Positions 51,801 to 61,132 of a DNA stretch of 64,000 nt are shown one piece after another. A model generated the notes under the pieces. The model was not told where the DNA came from, made no database searches, and worked only from the letters and a program-made list of their open reading frames with translations. Origin of the DNA: Meandrina meandrites (lineage: Eukaryota; Cnidaria; Anthozoa; Scleractinia; Meandrinidae). The position numbers and the translations under genes are program-made. Numbering within the stretch: the stretch's first letter is position 1; the number at the start of each line of letters is the position of its first letter. The DNA is taken from assembly GCA_963693305.1 (NCBI GenBank), contig OY855905.1, positions 41,350,395 through 41,414,394 of the forward strand, given 5' to 3'.

Positions 51801-52089
51801 AATACTTGACAACAGCAAGATCCTGATGTACGACTTTTTCTACAATCATCTGAAAAAGCAGTACGGCAAAAACTGCGATCTCCTGTACACAGACACAGAC
51901 AGCCTTCTGCTTGAAATCAAAACTGATGACGTCTACAAAGACATAAAATCAAACGAAAATCATTATGATACGAGTGACTACCCGAAGGATCATCCACTCC
52001 ACTCAAATGCGAACAAAAAGGTCCTGGGAAAAATGGAAGATTAATTCGCAGGAACCCTCATTGCAGAGTGTGTTTGTCTGAGACCGAAA

Positions 52090-52330
52090 ATGTACTCGAT
52101 AATGAATGTTGATGAAAGTAAAAAGGTTTTGAACAAAATAAAAGACAAATTTCCGGGAACATACATATCAGATTGTGTTTGTACGGGAACGAAAGTGCTA
52201 TGGATAAAGAGTGAGGAAAAAAAGGTTTTAAACAAAATGAAAGAAGATTTTCGCGGAACACACATATCAGAGTGTTATTGTACGGGAACAAAAAAATACT
52301 CGATAAAGGTGGACGAAAAAAACATCAGAA
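52090..52330 (+). repeat. Triplicated 29-36-residue segment within the polymerase
   Basis: Three in-frame copies of about 87-108 nt begin KKVLGKMED, KKVLNKIKD and KKVLNKMKE and end in I-A/S-x-C-V/Y-C plus a Lys/Trp-rich tail. Normally one copy joins the palm to the thumb region. Copies two and three are more A-rich than copy one. The stop codon at 52042 lies in copy one. Confidence 0.8.
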
Positions 52331-52456
52331 AGGCTAAGGGCGTAAAAAAGAGCGTTATAAAGAAACCGATAAAGCACGAGCAGTACAAGACAACGCTCTT
52401 CGGCACGCAGCAGATGTGGCACGGAATGAACATTCTTCGAAGCGAGGGGCATGAGA

Positions 52457-54660
52457 TTAGGATTGTCGGCTTGACTTTTATCAGTCTTACTCCTTTTATG
52501 GCATCTCCTATTGTTTGAAGGAAAGGGCTGCTATTGTTTGTAAGACAAAGGTTAGGAATCATCGACGCGTAACTAGCTCACCGAGCGCGAAATTCAAAAA
52601 TCTTCGGAAGCGATAAGTGTTAAAAACCCAGCCTTTGCGGGGGAGGGTGCGGCAATGATTGTTGTAGATTGTTGGACACATCTATAGCCGGGGAGTGGGG
52701 TGGGAAAGTTTGTGACAAGAAGAGCGATGTCTTGACAGTAAGGAAGTGAAAAGTTACGCGATATAGTTCCCATAAAAGAACACTGAATGCTGATCAAAAC
52801 TTTCGGAACGTTTGTGAGCCATAACAACCGCAGCTTCTTCCTGAATTCACTCTCCTGAGCTAAATAAAACTTATATAAGTTATGCGATCTTTTTTCTGGC
52901 CACAATAGTGCTTTTGCAATCGAACTTGGAAGTTATTTAACTAGTTCCAGTTAAGTCGTTTAAAATTCGCGCGTTATTTTGCAATTATCTTTACGGTCAT
53001 AAATTATCAACCGCCGCCTAAATCCCTTCCAATACATCGCTTAACTTTTTATTCATATTTATGAAGATGCAAAACGAAGCGTTGAACACAAAACCTCGCT
53101 TAACTTTTTACTTAAACTTGTAAACATTCAAACCGCACGACGCTTTGAACATGAGCCACGCTTAACTTTTGAGTCAAACTTGTGAAGATGCGAACCGACG
53201 CTTTCGCAATCGAACTTGGAAGTTATTTAACTAGTTCCAGTTTAGTCGTTTAAAATTCGCGCGTTATTTTGCAATTATCCTTTCGGTCATAAATTATCAA
53301 CCGCCGCCTAAATCCCTTCCAACACATCGCTTGATGCAAACCAAAGCGTTGAACACAAAACCTCGCTTAACTTTTTACTTAAACTTGTGACCATTCAAAC
53401 CGCACGACGCTTTGATCATGAGCCACGCTTAATTTTTTATTCAAACTTGTGAAGACGTGAATAGACGCTTTGAACATGAAACCTCGCTGTCCTCGTTTAA
53501 CTTTTTATTCAAACTTGTGAACATTTGAACTGCACGACGCTTTGAATAAGGACTGCAAGGACCTCGCTTAACGTTTCATTCAAACTTGTGAAAATGCGAG
53601 CAGACGCTTTGAACATAAAACCGTGTTTAACTTTTTATTCAAACTTGTGAAGACGTGAATAGATGCTTTGAACATGAAACGTCGCTGTCCTCGCTTAACT
53701 TTTTATTCAAACTTATGAACATTCGAACCGCACGACGCTTTGAACAAGAACCTCGCTTAACGTCAAACTTGTGAAAATGCGAGCAAACGCTTTGAACATA
53801 AAACCGTGTTTAACTTTTTATTCAAACTTGTGAAGACGTGAATAGATGCTTTGAACATGAAACGTCGCTGTCCTCGCTTAACTTTTTATTCAAACTTATG
53901 AACATGCGAACCGCACGACGCTTTGAACACGGACCTCGCTTAACGTTTTATTCAAACTTGTGAACTGAATGCGAGCAGACGCTTTGAACATAAAACCGTG
54001 CACTTTTTATTCAAACTTGTGAAGACGTGAATAGATGCTTTGAACATGAAACGTCGCTGTCCTCGTTTAACTTTTTATTCAAACTTGTGAACATTCGAAC
54101 CGCACGACGCTTCGAATAAGGACTGCAAGGACCTCGCTTAACGTTTCATTCAAACTTGTGAAAATGCGAGCAGACGCTTTGAACATAAAACCGTGTTTAA
54201 CTTTTTATTCAAACTTGTGAAGACGTGAATAGATGCTTTGAACATGAAACGTCGCTGTCCTCGCTTAACTTTTTATTCAAACTTATGAACATGCGAACCG
54301 CACGACGCTTTGAACACGGACCTCGCTTCACGTTTTATTCAAACTTGCAAACTGAATGCGAGCAGACGCTTTGAACATAAAACCTCGTGAAACCTTCGTC
54401 GTGTTTTATCTTTTACTTTTGCTGGCTCACGATCATGGGTCAGCCTAACCAAGAGGAACGTCAGCAAGAAATACTGCTCAGGGAACGACATTTATCCTTT
54501 GTAGGCTGCCGTGAGAAACCAAAATGTCATCAGTGCAAATTTGCCGACTGAATCCGACTTGACCCGAATCTAATTTCGCGACACCGAGTAGAAAAATCCC
54601 TGCGGACGGATAACAAAGGCTTCATTGTGTAAAACAATCCTAACCATAACAATAGGCAAA
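52457..54660. mobile_element. 2.2-kb insertion in the polymerase gene
   Basis: Polymerase homology stops after MNILRSEGHEI at about 52456 and resumes at about 54665. TTAGGATTGT at 52457-52466 and its complement ACAATCCTAA at 54634-54643 could be short terminal repeats, but no convincing target duplication is visible. The insert carries the minisatellite below plus 400 bp on the left and 250 bp on the right without genes. Confidence 0.65.
52905..54395 (+). repeat. Minisatellite with higher-order structure
   Basis: Units of about 60 bp share CGCTTAACTTTTTATTCAAA, CTTGTGAA and CGCTTTGAACA. Three unit types, recognised by GACGTGAATAGATG, ATTCGAACCGCACGACG and ATGCGAGCAGACG, alternate to give a higher-order period of roughly 180-195 bp, repeated about five times from 53430 on. 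A separate block of about 130 bp (CTTTTGCAATCGAACTTGG...TTCCAATACATCG) occurs at 52910 and 53202. Non-coding. Confidence 0.88.
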
Positions 54661-54903
54661 GTTTGATACGTTACGGCATGCATGTAAACAAAATTTCGCT
54701 TTCCCCATTTGATTCAAAGCGCTGGATAGCAGACGACGGGGTAAATACAAAGGCTTACGGGTACACCAGTGCAAATACCGAAATGAAAGAAATAGAAGCT
54801 TTATTCGCTACTACAGAAATGAAAGAAATAGAAGCTTTATTAACAAATACTGAAATCAAAGAAATAGAAGAAGCTTTAACAGAGATGCTGAAATAAAGAA
54901 ATG

Positions 54904-55889
54904 TTATAGTTGCTCGGGGGGTAATTGTGTGTTTGGAGGCACAACCAGCAGTTCTTCACGCACAAAGCCTCGCTTGGGCCCGTCATGCAAATAGTAGAGA
55001 ACGGGCTGATTCGGTTTGGTAAAAGATCGTTCAATGTTGTAAACTTTCAAAGACCAGATTGGGCTCTTTTTACACCACCTTCAAGCTCGCCAGGTTGGTA
55101 CAAATACCTAGTATTCACAAGAGAGGGGAGCTTTTTTTCCCTTTCCCCAACAGGCCTCAAATAAGGTGTCGATGGCTTTGCATAAACATTTTTTTCTTTG
55201 ATGGCAACGGCGGGTTTCTGGCCGGTAAGGCTTGTTACTTCGTTATTCAAAGCGGCCGCAACTTCAGGAAGCCTTTTTACCAACGCCGTGGACCGCTGGC
55301 CCTCGGGCAGGCGCATTTCAACGGCATACTGGTGCCCGAACAAGCGCTCAGCCAGGGTGCGGTTGAAACGTTCAACAATGGCCTGGTCACGGTGAATGTC
55401 AACTCGCCCGCGCCGAATGTAAGTTTTGTGATTTTCCATTTCTTTTGTAACAGCGCCCATGAATTCGCGCCCAGGGTCAACTTGCAGCAGTTGAGGCCAT
55501 TTCAGAGGTGCGCGCTTGTAAATTCTCTTAAAAGCCAGGACAACTTCATCAGAGTTTTTCGAGGTCAAGGGTTCAGCCTCTTTGTAGCGGCTGGCCACGT
55601 CGACAACGGTGAGTGCGTATTTGAAAACTTTGCGCCCGCGGGGCAATTTGTCATGCGGCAGAAAAAGAAGATCCGCCTGGTGGACCGCGTTGGGTGTAGG
55701 CACGTCGAATTTCGGCCGAGGAATGCGCTTCGGTGCGGGGAGAAAGATCTGCCAGAGTGCTTGCTTGAACAGCCACTTTTTTGCGGTTTCTTCTGGTACC
55801 TTGGCAGCTTCGGATAATTTTTTGATCGCAGCAATACCTTTCCAGTAGCCCCCGGGGCTATAGTATATCTTTGCGAGTTTGGCATCCAT
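54904..55889 (-). pseudogene. Retrovirus-type DDE integrase, frameshifted at C-terminus
   Basis: Catalyses insertion of the linear element DNA. The main frame (55889-55047, 280 aa) has an N-terminal helical domain and a core with D73 (HQADLLF), D138 (QVDPGREF) and E173 (AIVERFNR), i.e. the D,D35E spacing of retroviral and Polinton integrases. Near 55060 the frame breaks. The remaining SH3/chromo-like tail (NQPVLYYLHDGPKRGF, then VREELLVVPP) continues in another frame to a TAA at 54904. Start at the ATG at 55889, preceded by a TATATTAG box. Confidence 0.9.
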
Positions 55890-55919
55890 CGTCTAATATA
55901 AGTAAGGAATTAAAAAAGT

Positions 55920-56345
55920 TTAAAGGAACCGGAAGGCAGCGTAGCCCAGAGCAAGAGCCCCGGCACCCACGAACATGAGTTCACCATTTTTCTGCTGTTC
56001 GCTTGGTTGATAGAAATCTGAGAACTTGGGCTCTTTGGGGGGTATCATTTGTTTGTCAGGGTGCGCCTGGTTGTACAGTTTGAAGGCGTAGTCAGTGTTG
56101 GTGAAGTTCTGCTTGGCCTCAGCCTTTATTTGCGTGTTAGTCGCAATCCAGTCGAGAAGTTTGGTGCGGTCACGGGAGTATTTGGCGTAAGCCGCTTGAT
56201 ACGCCTCGAGAGCTTTGTCATGTCGTACTTTTTCGTCAAGTGCAGCTTTGTCACCTCCGCCAAGTGCCCTCGCAAGGTAATTGTCACCGATAAAAGCTGC
56301 AGCATTCAACACAGCCCCACCAACCATAATCGCGATACTTGCCAT
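55920..56345 (-). CDS. Conserved Polinton protein, two hydrophobic ends (141 aa)
   Basis: Intact frame. An N-terminal Ala/Gly-rich hydrophobic stretch (ASIAIMVGGAVLNAAAF), a charged helical middle with LLDWIATNTQIKAEA, then KFSDFYQPSEQQK and a C-terminal membrane segment (LMFVGAGALALGYAAFRFL). I recall similar proteins from other cnidarian Polintons; function unknown, perhaps a virion membrane or core component. 31 bp upstream of the integrase start, same strand. Confidence 0.78.
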   Translation of the reverse strand: MASIAIMVGGAVLNAAAFIGDNYLARALGGGDKAALDEKVRHDKALEAYQAAYAKYSRDRTKLLDWIATNTQIKAEAKQNFTNTDYAFKLYNQAHPDKQMIPPKEPKFSDFYQPSEQQKNGELMFVGAGALALGYAAFRFL

Positions 56346-56387
56346 TGTGTTATATATCAGAGCAGAGTTTTTTTCAAATCATTAATT

Positions 56388-56609
56388 TCAGACGCTGTTG
56401 GGAAGTATTTTTTGGTCCTCGAGGTACTGTTTGAGCGCACTGCTCCCCGCCATGACGGCGGTGAACTTCACGTAGTTCATCGCACGGCTGCTGGGATCAG
56501 AAGTAAAATTCTCTTTCACAACCTTTTTTGCGACCCAGCCGATGCCGGCGGCCAAACCAGTGATAGTAGCAGCATCCATGATGGTTTTAACAAGCTTGTT
56601 GTCTGACAT
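56388..56609 (-). CDS. Small conserved Polinton membrane protein (73 aa)
   Basis: Start taken at MSDNKL (56609) rather than the upstream in-frame codon, because a TATACC box lies just before it. Hydrophobic segment ATITGLAAGIGWVAKKV, a middle MNYVKFTAVMAGSSALK, and a conserved end LEDQKILP. Function unknown. Confidence 0.75.
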   Translation of the reverse strand: MSDNKLVKTIMDAATITGLAAGIGWVAKKVVKENFTSDPSSRAMNYVKFTAVMAGSSALKQYLEDQKILPNSV

Positions 56610-56656
56610 TATTTTAGCAGGTATAGAAATGGAAACATACAAAAGTTTAAATCAAA

Positions 56657-56812
56657 TTAATTTGTCTCTTCTGCGTCCGGGTTATATAATGAGGCATTCA
56701 AAAGATCGCGGACTGTATTAAAAACCTTCACGTTGAAGTCGTACCATATCAGGCCGATACCAAAAATGGCCGCGGTTGAGATAAGAACTTGGGGAACATC
56801 CACTTTCTTCAT
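56657..56812 (-). CDS. Small membrane protein (51 aa)
   Basis: Short gene: MKKVDVPQVLISTAAIFGIG, then LIWYDFN and a C-terminal DLLNASLYNPDAEE. One predicted membrane helix. The spacing (48 and 38 bp to its neighbours) and its own TATACC box support it. Function unknown; similar tiny proteins occur in other Polintons as far as I recall. Confidence 0.7.
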   Translation of the reverse strand: MKKVDVPQVLISTAAIFGIGLIWYDFNVKVFNTVRDLLNASLYNPDAEETN

Positions 56813-56849
56813 GGTATAGGAGGCAGGTATAATATTAATTCGTAAATAT

Positions 56850-57344
56850 TTAATCCATATGTCTTAAACCTTTAGGCTGTGTCGCGCGAGCAGGCTGTGG
56901 CTCAACACGTGCGGGCTCAGGTGTCTTTTTACTGAATACGGCCTTGAGCTCTTCACGTTTGTAATAAATCCCGACCAGTGAAACGACTAAGCTGGCAACA
57001 GCAAGCCATTGGGTAGTGCTGAGACTGCTATTTTTTTCTCCGGTACTCTTTGGTGTTTCGTCTTCTGTAGTCGGGACTGGCTCAGGGGCCGCGGGGGTAG
57101 CTTTTGCCTTGTTGTTTGCGATTATGACAGCAGCCTCAGCTGCGGCTTTTCTCTGTTCTTCGCGGGCCCGCCGCGTTCTTTCAGCAACCGCTTTGCCAGC
57201 AGCCACACGCTTGGGATTTTTTATGCGCGCGGCTGTAGTTGGAGTTAGAATTGTAGTTGTTGCTTGCTGTGTGATATCGACCTGCGAATGTGCCGTCTGG
57301 GTCTCGCCCTGCGAATGTGCGCTCTCGGATTGTTCGGTTGACAT
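56850..57344 (-). CDS. Basic-helix membrane protein (164 aa)
   Basis: Start at MSTEQSESAH (57344). Ser/Thr/Gln-rich N-terminus, then a strongly basic helix (KNPKRVAAGKAVAERTRRA) that could bind DNA, a Pro-rich linker, one hydrophobic segment (WLAVASLVVSLVGIYY) and a Lys/Pro-rich tail. Possibly a core protein tethering DNA to a membrane or capsid; that is inference. Confidence 0.7.
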   Translation of the reverse strand: MSTEQSESAHSQGETQTAHSQVDITQQATTTILTPTTAARIKNPKRVAAGKAVAERTRRAREEQRKAAAEAAVIIANNKAKATPAAPEPVPTTEDETPKSTGEKNSSLSTTQWLAVASLVVSLVGIYYKREELKAVFSKKTPEPARVEPQPARATQPKGLRHMD

Positions 57345-57389
57345 TTTGAAACGAAGTGTATATGTTAAGCAAATAAAATTATTATGCAA

Positions 57390-57977
57390 TTACTCAGAAT
57401 TTGTATGGAATTGTTCAGCAGTTGGTGAGGTATGCTGAGTAATTTCTTCTAATTTTGCTTCATCATTTCTCGGCAAATGTGAGTTAAAATCAATGTGCTT
57501 CGCCGTTATCAAAGCAGCAGAAATAGGAGCAAGAAATTTTCCATATTTTAAAGCGAGACTGCCGACAAAATCTGTCATTTCTTTGTTAATAATGTAGTCT
57601 TCTTTTAGTTCTTTTTTCATTGCATCAATGTCATCTATTTCAACAACCATTTCCAGGCCTCTTGTCAGAAGCGTAAGCAGGCTGTCAACCATGCTTTCGG
57701 TTGTCTTGCTGCCAACGAAGGTTTCATATCTCTTGTAGTACTTTTCAACTTCTTTATCAGTCAAGCGTTTCAACTGCTCATGTGTTAACTGCACTCCAAT
57801 GGCCTCTTTGGCTTTGCCTGTTGATACAAGCACGGCCAGCTGCTCACGAAGAGCAGGAATGTCAGGTCCGGGGGCGGTTAAGCTGGTAAAGTCTGGCACA
57901 ATACTACTACCAGCTGGCCCGCTTGACGGCTCGGCTTCCAGTAGGTTTATAACTTCTGCGAACTCTTGTTCAGCCAT
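57390..57977 (-). CDS. Conserved Polinton protein (195 aa)
   Basis: Start at MAEQEFAEVINLLEAE (57977), just after a GTATATAT box. Helical and mostly acidic: LREQLAVLVSTGKAKEAIG, QLTHEQLKRLTDKEVEKYY, then TTESMVDSLLTLLTRG. The C-terminal third has a mildly hydrophobic FLAPISAALITAKHI. Function unknown. Its 3' half is noticeably more AT-rich than its 5' half. Ends 45 bp before the start of the basic-helix gene. Confidence 0.75.
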   Translation of the reverse strand: MAEQEFAEVINLLEAEPSSGPAGSSIVPDFTSLTAPGPDIPALREQLAVLVSTGKAKEAIGVQLTHEQLKRLTDKEVEKYYKRYETFVGSKTTESMVDSLLTLLTRGLEMVVEIDDIDAMKKELKEDYIINKEMTDFVGSLALKYGKFLAPISAALITAKHIDFNSHLPRNDEAKLEEITQHTSPTAEQFHTNSE

Positions 57978-57984
57978 TGTGTAC

Positions 57985-58614
57985 TTAGAAATATATACAA
58001 CTTTCATTTTTTGAATTCAAAAATAACTTAACCCCGTAGGGGTGGCGAAGCAATAACACAAGATAAGAGAACTTTCGCTCTTTCAGCTTTGAAATCAGAG
58101 ATTTGTACTCATCGTTGGAGAGTTCGCCGGCATAATCATCAAAGATCGCCTTCGTGGTTTTGGCCGAGGGAGTGTAAAATAAAACGATAGCCGCCACGTT
58201 CTCCCGGAAGGAAGATGTGATGCTGGTTATCTTCTGGGTAAGCACCCAAACGCTGATGCCGATATGTCGAGCGGAAAAGCCAAGATTCACCAGCTGGCCT
58301 GTGCGCCCTTTCACATCTTTGGAGGCTGCGCAGTCATCGAGTATTATGAGCGTGTTGGTGCCCTCAAAAAGCAAACTCACGCCCTTTAAACAAATTTCCA
58401 CCTCGTACTGATCGCATGTTATCACACACATTCTTGGGTCACTTTCACTAATTCGGTGGTAGGTCTTGTTGTGCGCGAATGTCGGGCAGATGAGCACGAT
58501 GTATTCGAACTTGCCGCGGAAAGGGCCGTAGATCTGGCTCACCACAAACCTCGATTTGCCTGAATTCGTCGGCCCAACAATAAGAGCGTTGAACGGGATG
58601 TTGCTCGGATCCAT
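57985..58614 (-). CDS. FtsK/HerA (A32-type) packaging ATPase
   Basis: Genome-packaging motor. Walker A GPTNSGKS at residues 14-21, Walker B LIILDD at 89-94, followed by a polar VLTQKITS (sensor-like) near 140. 209 aa is short but normal for Polinton and virophage ATPases. Intact. The stop is 8 bp from the next gene's start (57977) and the gene follows the capsid gene by 12 bp, the usual pairing of packaging and capsid genes. Confidence 0.87.
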   Translation of the reverse strand: MDPSNIPFNALIVGPTNSGKSRFVVSQIYGPFRGKFEYIVLICPTFAHNKTYHRISESDPRMCVITCDQYEVEICLKGVSLLFEGTNTLIILDDCAASKDVKGRTGQLVNLGFSARHIGISVWVLTQKITSITSSFRENVAAIVLFYTPSAKTTKAIFDDYAGELSNDEYKSLISKLKERKFSYLVLLLRHPYGVKLFLNSKNESCIYF

Positions 58615-58625
58615 GCGTCTCGGTA

Positions 58626-59879
58626 TTAATACGTAGCAGACTCTAGTTCATTATTTAGAATATTAAATTGCGCGTCCGCAAGAATAAAAATGTGGCATTT
58701 TACGGTACCAGATCCTGACCCTTTTCTCTGGATCTCAAGCTGCACTCCATCTTTTGTGTTGACCAGTCGGAGGCCGCTGCCGTGCATTTTCCCGTCCTTC
58801 ATGGACCGTAGATCAATGAACAACCCAAACTTGTCCCCAGTGTAAAACTTCGTTGCGTCCATGTTGTCAGTGATGCCATCATTTATGGCACCAAAGTGCC
58901 GGAGAACCTCCTCCCATTGGTCCCGAGGCTCTAGTCCCTGGCTGTTCACTTTGTTAGGCACGCCGTTTATGCTGACCTTTACCTTAGTTATGTCAGGGTT
59001 GAAGAACTTTTCCGAGTCTCTTGCGCCTCCAGCGTGAGGTTCGCAGAAGAGGAGGAGAATTCCCTTCATGGAGCGGCGGGGGACATTGATGCTCTCGTTT
59101 ATGATCGTGTCATCCGCCTTATTAACTGTGAGCGTCTTGTGACGGGTGACATGTTCGTACATGAAATCCTTGCCGTTCAGGTAACTGCTTGACGTTTCTC
59201 TGGCAAGGTCAACATTGTGGATCACTTCGTATTCGAGCTCATTGTTTTTCAGCTCGTAGTCCAGCTTCGAAGAGTCTGAACCCTTAACAACCATATTTGC
59301 GGGGGCCAGCGTGATCTCGAAAATGAGGGCGTCGTGCAGGGCGCGAGGATAGAAAACCCCGTGGTCCTTCAAGATTTCGTGGTCCAGGGGAATGCGGTAT
59401 TTGTTGCCATAAACGGTGTTCAGTATCTTTTCCGCATCAACGCCAGAGGTTTTCTTGTCTCCAGAGTTCGACCGATTTTTGCACAATTCCTCTGTCTGGA
59501 TCCCTTCGAGGTACATGTTCTCGCGCTGAGCTTTTGGCAAGAAAAGGCCCTCGAAAAGCTTGTATATGTCAAACGCGTTTGTGTCCTGCAGTATCTCGCC
59601 AGCGAACTTAACCACCAGCCTTGAGACAAGCGCCCTGGAAACGTTGTTTACCAGGAAGTTGTTGGCGTGGCCGCTCACGACCAGATTAAACACAAGAGCA
59701 AGCGAGCCCGGGACGAGAACCACCTCATCTACTAGCTTGGGCACCGCAATGTACAGGGTCTCCCCCGGCGACGCTTTGCTGGGGTTGAAAGTGATCCGGT
59801 GCTTGACCCTGTCTGCCTTAAGAGAGTTCGGTATTTTCTTTTCGAATGACGGTCTTAGTATTTCGCTTACGGACGACAT
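58626..59879 (-). CDS. Probable major capsid protein (double jelly roll)
   Basis: 417 aa from MSSVSEILRPSF (59879); the longer in-frame extension to 60011 overlaps the divergent gene and is unlikely. Beta-rich throughout, with FNPSKASPGETLYIAVP, VSRALVSRLVVKFAGE, IPLDHEILKDHGVFYPRAL, FEITLAPANMVVKG, a mid-protein PRRSMKGILLLF and an end LVNTKDGVQLEI. Size, position beside the ATPase and resemblance to the capsid protein family of invertebrate Polintons support the call. The double-jelly-roll fold itself is not provable by eye. Open reading frame intact. Confidence 0.72.
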   Translation of the reverse strand: MSSVSEILRPSFEKKIPNSLKADRVKHRITFNPSKASPGETLYIAVPKLVDEVVLVPGSLALVFNLVVSGHANNFLVNNVSRALVSRLVVKFAGEILQDTNAFDIYKLFEGLFLPKAQRENMYLEGIQTEELCKNRSNSGDKKTSGVDAEKILNTVYGNKYRIPLDHEILKDHGVFYPRALHDALIFEITLAPANMVVKGSDSSKLDYELKNNELEYEVIHNVDLARETSSSYLNGKDFMYEHVTRHKTLTVNKADDTIINESINVPRRSMKGILLLFCEPHAGGARDSEKFFNPDITKVKVSINGVPNKVNSQGLEPRDQWEEVLRHFGAINDGITDNMDATKFYTGDKFGLFIDLRSMKDGKMHGSGLRLVNTKDGVQLEIQRKGSGSGTVKCHIFILADAQFNILNNELESATY

Positions 59880-59925
59880 CGTATTAAAAAGAAAATAAAA
59901 AATGTTCAATATATAGAATAATAAG
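59880..59925. promoter_or_regulatory. Divergent promoter between capsid and coiled-coil genes
   Basis: 46 bp, almost pure A/T. TTCAATATATAGAATAATAAG precedes the plus-strand start (TATATAG about 10 bp upstream of ATG); TTTTTAATACG precedes the minus-strand start. So short a divergent spacer implies very short leaders. Confidence 0.55.
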
Positions 59926-61132
59926 ATGGCAGCACGTGAAGGCGGCTTTGGCGACACAGATCCTCTCATGGAACATACAGATGATCGCAATGACGACGAT
60001 GACGGCGACACAACAGGGCCGTTTCAGCCTGGCTCCTCGTCAACGCCCGGACCAGGCGAACAAATACCAATGAGAACTACCACGATGAATATGCCGTCTG
60101 AGCGCGGCTCACATACTGCAGAAACCTCTTTTATCGAGGGTCGTGGTAATCTGACAAGGGAATTTCAGTTACAAGAGGCGCAAAAAAGATCAAATACTAT
60201 TTCCCAGACTATAATGAAAGTGTTGATTTGACTGTAAACGATCGTGGCAAAATCATTGCGAAAGGACCCCGAGGTGGAGACATTGAAGTTTTTAAAGCAG
60301 ACAAAAAATCACTTCTTGCCGCTTTCATAAATAAATTTAAAAAAACACTTGGCTTGCAAAGAGAAGACTTGGACAAACAGAAAAAAGAAAAGGGAAAATG
60401 GGAAAAATATATTGCTGATCAACAAAAAATTTCAAAAGATACCTCAAAAGACAGTTCAGAAAGAGCTTTGGCGGAGCGAAACATAAAAAAGGCAAAAGAA
60501 GAAATAGCGAAAATTGATAATCGAATAAATGATGTTGAAAATCAGATACTTGGACAAGAAACAAGAATTCCAGAAGCACCCACTTTACAAGAATTCCAAC
60601 AACATGAAGCAGAAAGCTAAAAGGCAAAAAAGGGAAGAAGAAATACGACAAGAAAGACAAGAACAAGACGATATTGCAAACGACGAAAACAGGCCACAAG
60701 CTGAAATACAACAAGCTCGTGAAAGAGTTGATGATTTCAATCAAGAAATAAATGAAATAGAGAACGAAAGAGAAGAAGAGATCGAAAGGTTGTCCTTAAC
60801 AGACAAATTAAGAGAAAAGGTTAAAGAGATTTTCAAAAAGTATGGCTTCACCGTCACAGCAGTTTTGCTTGCCGTTGGCACGACTATTGGCGCGCTTCAT
60901 TCTGAGCTCTCTCTCAAACGGGCTTAAGGCTGTTGCAAAGGGTGTCGGCAATGGCCTTCAAACGCTTGGAAAAAAAATAGCAGGCATTCTGCCGGGCCTC
61001 CTTGGCGCAATTGTCAGCTTTGTGTTTCGCGCGGCCGGTCAGGTGATCAGCTTTCTTGGCAAACATGCTTGGCTGTTGATTGTCGGTGTGGCCGTCTTTC
61101 TCATCGAGCGGGTTACAAAACGTAACGACTAA
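59926..61132 (+). pseudogene. Coiled-coil/membrane protein gene with three frameshifts
   Basis: One gene in four frame segments. 59926-60231: acidic N-terminus with DDRNDDDDGDTTGPF. About 60185-60620: GKIIAKGPRGGDIEVF, then a long Lys/Glu coiled coil. About 60600-60927: more coiled coil (RQERQEQDDIANDE) and KYGFTVTAVLLAVGTTIGAL. About 60895-61132: NGLKAVAKGVGNGLQTLGKK, SFVFRAAGQVISFLGKHAW and a second membrane helix. Frames change near 60183 (A run), near 60600 and near 60895. The coiled-coil half is A-rich, the membrane half GC-rich. The same architecture occurs in other Polintons as I recall; role unknown, possibly a virion tether. Confidence 0.72.

Larger units (their letters stand above)
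47842..54896 (+). pseudogene. Protein-primed family B DNA polymerase, broken
   Basis: Replicative polymerase of the element. N-terminal segments lie at 47842-48321 and 48872-49714; the exonuclease/polymerase at 49711-52518; the last C-terminal piece at 54663-54896. Seen: ExoI YADFE (about 49735), Cys/His knuckle DHCHITGRYRGAAHNECNL (about 50280), ExoII HNLRGYD (50380), ExoIII-type Y-x-x-x-D (YVKTDVALLADVF, about 50805), PolA DANNLYGWAMSKPLP (51103), PolB NNSVFGKT (51593), PolC YTDTDSLL (51889). Breaks: TGA at 47890, fold-back insertion 48436-48808, one-base loss in an A run near 49676, TGA at 50341, TAA at 52042, insertion from about 52457 to about 54660. The last piece (SPFDSKRWIADDG) is the usual polymerase C-terminus, extended by three NTEMKEIEAL-like repeats. 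It ends 7 bp before the integrase stop, tail to tail. Confidence 0.92.

Noticed and set aside
53038..54395. Regular repeats resembling a CRISPR array
   Set aside because: Units are contiguous, diverged and have no unique spacers of constant length; the context is a eukaryotic transposon.
55059..55817. Long plus-strand open frame of 252 codons over the integrase
   Set aside because: Exact antisense shadow of the integrase; no family motifs.
56049..57438. Plus-strand open frames of 140-185 codons
   Set aside because: Antisense to the compact minus-strand gene block, caused by GC-rich codons.
60337..60744. Minus-strand hydrophobic open frame of 135 codons
   Set aside because: Antisense of a Lys/Glu-rich coiled coil; Phe/Leu richness is the mirror of AAA/GAA codons.
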